From contig CBFIHE010000002.1 of the NCBI GenBank assembly GCA_965662345.1, positions 119,558-183,557 on the forward strand: a DNA stretch of 64,000 nucleotides, in the 5' to 3' direction. This document shows, piece after piece, positions 61,399 to 64,000 of the stretch (the stretch's first letter is position 1; the number at the start of each line of letters is the position of its first letter). Under the pieces are notes generated by a model. It ran no database searches. It had not been told where the DNA came from and saw only the letters and a list, made by a program, of their open reading frames with translations. The position numbers and the translations under genes were made by a program. This DNA comes from UBA6049 sp965662345 (GTDB lineage Bacteria; Bacteroidota; Bacteroidia; Flavobacteriales_G; Salibacteraceae).

Positions 61399-61785
61399 TT
61401 AACGCTTAGAGAACTGGAATTTCTTACGTGCTTTCTTCTGACCGAACTTCTTACGTTCAACCATACGAGGGTCACGAGTCATCAAACCATCTGCCTTCAA
61501 CAGGGGTTTAACTTCTTCGTTCTCCTGAACTAAAGCACGTGAAATACCCAATCTAATTGCTTCTACTTGACCGCTGATACCGCCACCTTTAACGTTCACC
61601 TTTACGTCATACTGACCTACGGATTCCGTCAAGACGAATGGCTGATTCAACTTTTCTTGCAATGTAGCAACAGGGAAATACTCCTTGGCAGTTTTGCCGT
61701 TAACAGTGATTTCTCCTTTGCCTTTGGAAAGGTAAACGCGAGCTATAGAGCTCTTTCTTCTACCTAATGTATTAATCACGTCCAT
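61399..61785 (-). CDS. rpsI: 30S ribosomal protein S9
   Basis: 128 residues; its C-terminal tail reaches the P-site. 'INTLGRRKSSIARVYLSKGKGEITVNGK' at the N-terminus, 'VKGGGISGQVEAIRLGISRALVQ' in the middle and 'DPRMVERKKFGQKKARKKFQFSKR' at the end are all family-typical. Its ATG shares one base with the rplM stop (TAATG). Confidence 0.96.
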   Translation of the reverse strand: MDVINTLGRRKSSIARVYLSKGKGEITVNGKTAKEYFPVATLQEKLNQPFVLTESVGQYDVKVNVKGGGISGQVEAIRLGISRALVQENEEVKPLLKADGLMTRDPRMVERKKFGQKKARKKFQFSKR

Positions 61786-62335
61786 TATTTAATCGTGTTT
61801 AAATCTAATTCTACCGGTTGCTGACCTGCATGCGGGTGCTCTGTACCTGCATATACATACAAGTTCTTATGGATAGCTCTTCCCAACTTGGTTTTTGGAA
61901 GCATACCTTTTACAGCTGCCTCTACCACACGAGTTGTTCTGCTATCTTTCATAAGGTCTTTAGCCAAAGCTACACGCTGACCACCAGGATAACCCGTGTG
62001 GCGAATGTATTCTTTCGTTTCTTCCTTGTTACCCGAAAGTTTAATTTTATCGGCATTCAAAACAATCACATTGTCACCCGTATCTGAATGCGGAGTGAAT
62101 GTTGCTTTGTGNNNNNNNNNNNNNNNNNNNNNNNNNNNNNNNNNNNNNNNNNNNNNNNNNNNNNNNNNNNNNNNNNNNNNNNNNNNNNNNNNNNNNNNNN
62201 NNNNNNNNNNNCAAAGGCAATTTTGGAAGCCAAGCGACCCAATGTATGATCTTTGGCATCAACTACCAACCATTTCTTATCGGCACTTTCAGCGTTAACC
62301 GATTTTGTTTTATAACTAAGCGTGTCTAAAGCCAT
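61785..62335 (-). CDS. rplM: 50S ribosomal protein L13, interrupted by an assembly gap
   Basis: Early-assembly large-subunit protein. The N-terminal part (62335 down to 62212) reads 'MALDTLSYKTKSVN..WLVVDAKDHTLGRLASKIAF'; after the N run it resumes with 'HKATFTPHSDTGDNVIVLNADKIKLSGNK' and runs to 'EHPHAGQQPVELDLNTIK'. By family alignment only about five residues (x-L-R-G-K) are missing, 14 bases, giving a protein of 154 residues. The 100 N are therefore a placeholder, and they shift the apparent frame. It leads the rplM-rpsI-rpsB-tsf operon. Confidence 0.94.
62112..62211. other. Scaffold gap of exactly 100 N
   Basis: One hundred consecutive N, a standard unknown-length gap. It lies inside rplM; homology predicts about 14 real bases. 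Confidence 0.98.
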
Positions 62336-62364
62336 TGCTATCTAACTATTTGCGTGTAAAGTAA

Positions 62365-62387
62365 AACAGCCCTCAAAAAGGGCTGCA
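62365..62387 (-). terminator. Intrinsic terminator of the PpiD-like gene
   Basis: CAGCCCT pairs with AGGGCTG around a 5-base loop (62367-62385), followed on the minus strand by TTTTACTTT. It lies about 55 bases after the stop at 62441 and overlaps the rplM promoter region. Confidence 0.68.
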
Positions 62388-62416
62388 AACATACAATAAA
62401 TTTGCACTCAGACAAA
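62386..62416 (-). promoter_or_regulatory. Promoter of the rplM-rpsI-rpsB-tsf operon
   Basis: Minus strand TTTG (62413-62416), 19-base spacer, TATGTTTG (62386-62393): a full Bacteroidota -33/-7 pair. The -7 box directly abuts the terminator stem, so transcription should start within the 5' arm of that hairpin, about 45 bases before ATG 62335. Confidence 0.7.
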
Positions 62417-62440
62417 CATTTATCGCTAACCTCCAACTAT

Positions 62441-64000
62441 TTAATAGAAGGAGGCTCTGTTGTCTTCAATTCCTGCTTTTTCGCGGACGGCCTGTGAGGC
62501 TTCAAAGCCAACGCGGCTAGCATAGTTTCTTTCTAGCTGCATGCGAGCCGTACCATCAGCAGGAACATCTGTGTAATTGTTTACTTGAACAACATACACA
62601 CCGTTCTCTCCTGCAATAGGAACACTCATTTTGCCTGCTTCTACAGTAAAGATTTTACCAATTAGCTCTGGCTCTGAGCCAATTCCTGGAATAGAAAAAG
62701 CATCAAACGTAAGTGCTGGCACTTGCTGAATAGCCATACCGCCCATTGCAGATGCTGCTTCTTCCAATGAAGAAACTCCTTCTAAATTCTTGATAATCTG
62801 ATCTGCTTTTTTCTCTTTTAGCACTTCTGCACGCACAATGTCTTGAACTTGATCAAAAGGAAGTAGCCCTTTCTCGCGCACTTCAACCAATCTTGCAACA
62901 ACGTATTGATCACCTAAATCAAATACGGTGCTTACTTCACCTAGCTCAGCTTCAAACGCCCAACGCACAATTTGACGAGAATTCTCAAGCCCCATTAAAG
63001 TTCTATCTGCTGCACGTACGCCAGGAGCTTGCATTAGACCAAACTCGTCTGCTGCATTCTCGTATGCTTCGCCACCACTTTTATTCTCTGTTCTAAAGGT
63101 GCTCGCTTTACCGTAGACCGCTTGGTATGTTGCCTCACTGGGCTCAACAACATTGTCTACTATGGCAACATAAACTTTTTGAACTGGATCTGTTTGCTCT
63201 TGAACTTCAATTAGGTGATACCCAAATTGAGTAAGAACTACCTTCATATCTCCTGCTTTTCCTAAGAAAGCAGCATCATTGAAAGGCTTAACCATTTGTC
63301 CTTCTGTAAACCAACCTAAGTCGCCACCGTTACTTGCCGAGCCAGGGTCTGCAGAGTATGTTCTAGCCAACTCTGCAAAATCAGCACCGCCTTGGATCGC
63401 TGCCTTTAAACTGTCTATCGTTTTTCTAGCAGAAACAGTATCGGCACCATCTACTTGAACTAGAATATGTCTTGCCTTGGCAGAGTCAGGAGCGATTTTG
63501 CTTTCTTTTACCTTGTAAAGGGCAAACTTATTTCCAGTTTTAACAGGACCAAAAACACTGTTTCTTTCACTGTTCATTACCAATGAATCTACAGATGAAG
63601 GCAAATCACCTGCTTTTACCCAACTGAAATTGAATGGTGTATCACCAGTCTCGTTCACGAATAAGGTATCATCAACAGAATTAATGAACGATTCTTTTAC
63701 TTCCTTCAACTCAGCTTCTGTTTGAGCAACATCATCGTCTGTGGCTCCTACATTAAATACTACATAGTCTAATGAGCGTGCAGGTTCTTCTTGATCGAAT
63801 CGTGGATCGTTCTTGTGACTGTTATAATAAGCCTTCATTTCACTTTCCGATGGCTCAAAACTTGAATCGGGTAAAGAAGAGTAATAGTTCAGCGCATAAC
63901 TAAAAGATACTTGCTTCACTTTTTCTTGTTCCAACATTTCAACTTGTGCGGCAGGTACATAAAGACCTTTTTGTAGCATGGTATTGTACTTCTCATCTTC
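62441..64000 (-). CDS. ppiD: PpiD/SurA-like peptidylprolyl isomerase, 5' end outside the window
   Basis: Envelope folding factor. The frame is open to the window edge (the seven codons before Met 63979 read EDEKYNT), so the N-terminal anchor and SurA_N region are missing; 520 codons including the stop are visible. A parvulin PPIase domain starts at 'ARHILVQVDGADTVSARKTID' and ends 'VVLTQFGYHLIEVQEQT', with 'YSADPGSASNGGDLGWFTEGQMVKPFNDAAF'. The C-terminal third resembles the second, degenerate isomerase part of Bacteroidota PpiD. It is followed by the terminator at 62365-62387. Confidence 0.88.
   Translation of the reverse strand, partial: EDEKYNTMLQKGLYVPAAQVEMLEQEKVKQVSFSYALNYYSSLPDSSFEPSESEMKAYYNSHKNDPRFDQEEPARSLDYVVFNVGATDDDVAQTEAELKEVKESFINSVDDTLFVNETGDTPFNFSWVKAGDLPSSVDSLVMNSERNSVFGPVKTGNKFALYKVKESKIAPDSAKARHILVQVDGADTVSARKTIDSLKAAIQGGADFAELARTYSADPGSASNGGDLGWFTEGQMVKPFNDAAFLGKAGDMKVVLTQFGYHLIEVQEQTDPVQKVYVAIVDNVVEPSEATYQAVYGKASTFRTENKSGGEAYENAADEFGLMQAPGVRAADRTLMGLENSRQIVRWAFEAELGEVSTVFDLGDQYVVARLVEVREKGLLPFDQVQDIVRAEVLKEKKADQIIKNLEGVSSLEEAASAMGGMAIQQVPALTFDAFSIPGIGSEPELIGKIFTVEAGKMSVPIAGENGVYVVQVNNYTDVPADGTARMQLERNYASRVGFEASQAVREKAGIEDNRASFY

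Noticed and set aside
62066..62335. 89-codon minus-strand frame ending in TKQHSLRIQIRVTM
   Set aside because: The tail comes from reading across the 100-N gap in the wrong frame; the true L13 continuation is in another frame.
1..64000. tRNA, rRNA, CRISPR arrays, insertion sequences, prophage or attachment sites
   Set aside because: Looked for cloverleaf ends, regularly spaced direct repeats, transposase motifs and terminal inverted repeats by eye and found none; a covariance-model scan would be needed to exclude small RNAs.

Overview
The window reads as a stretch of core chromosome from a member of the Bacteroidota, most likely a Flavobacteriales lineage of the Cryomorphaceae/Schleiferiaceae kind (inference from gene order and fusions; no rRNA is present to confirm it). 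The clues are the MurF-alanine racemase fusion, the DAHP synthase-chorismate mutase fusion, the uppS-bamA-ompH-ompH-murI and ftsX-DUF3098-uppP-truB-queA gene orders, ECF sigma factors paired with outer-membrane proteins, TAnnTTTG promoter boxes, and lipoproteins with Bacteroidota-type tails. The DNA is moderately AT-rich and densely packed. I saw no tRNA, rRNA, insertion sequence, prophage or CRISPR array.

Region by region. 1-4620: end of uppS, the BamA outer-membrane assembly protein with two Skp/OmpH chaperones, and glutamate racemase. 4613-9126: gamma-carbonic anhydrase, Nfu, a MORN lipoprotein, DnaG lacking most zinc ligands, and an MscS channel. 9199-12276: a three-gene ECF sigma / membrane-anchored beta-barrel / PKD lipoprotein operon, the most system-like locus here. 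12273-19205: RecJ, a DUF819 carrier, DAHP synthase-chorismate mutase, two oxidoreductases and a secreted GDPD. 19202-20170: a winged-helix regulator with a membrane partner that carries an apparent frameshift, behind twin palindromic operators. 20184-25374: M23 peptidase, tryptophan 2,3-dioxygenase, DUF3108, RsmI, a TerB-like protein and an acidic conserved protein. 25462-30365: thymidine kinase, MurF-Alr and two glycosyltransferases. 30341-35659: an O-antigen ligase-like protein, CTP protease, RnpA, HemD and DUF4271. 35755-43026: glutaryl-CoA dehydrogenase, polyprenyl synthase, RlmN, QueA, TruB, UppP, DUF3098 and FtsX. 43147-50694: LeuS, a 50-residue small protein, a Spy-like protein and the E2/E1 genes of 2-oxoglutarate dehydrogenase. 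50795-57469: a TIGR01777 epimerase, a second polyprenyl synthase, RfbA, an RND/MMPL exporter and a radical SAM/SPASM protein. 57518-62335: frr, pyrH, tsf, rpsB, rpsI and rplM, a translation block. 62441-64000: the 3' part of a PpiD-like folding factor.

Functional themes are envelope building (BamA, Skp pair, PpiD, MurI, MurF-Alr, UppP, UppS, FtsX, glycosyltransferases, ligase, RfbA) and translation/RNA modification. The points most worth a second look are the sigma/barrel module with a duplicated cytoplasmic motif, the frameshifted regulator partner with paired operators, promoters buried in terminators (rplM, rlmN), a repeated -7-box-to-start spacing that implies leaderless mRNAs, a switch-like rpsB leader, and an artificial 100-N gap in rplM whose true size can be predicted as 14 nt.
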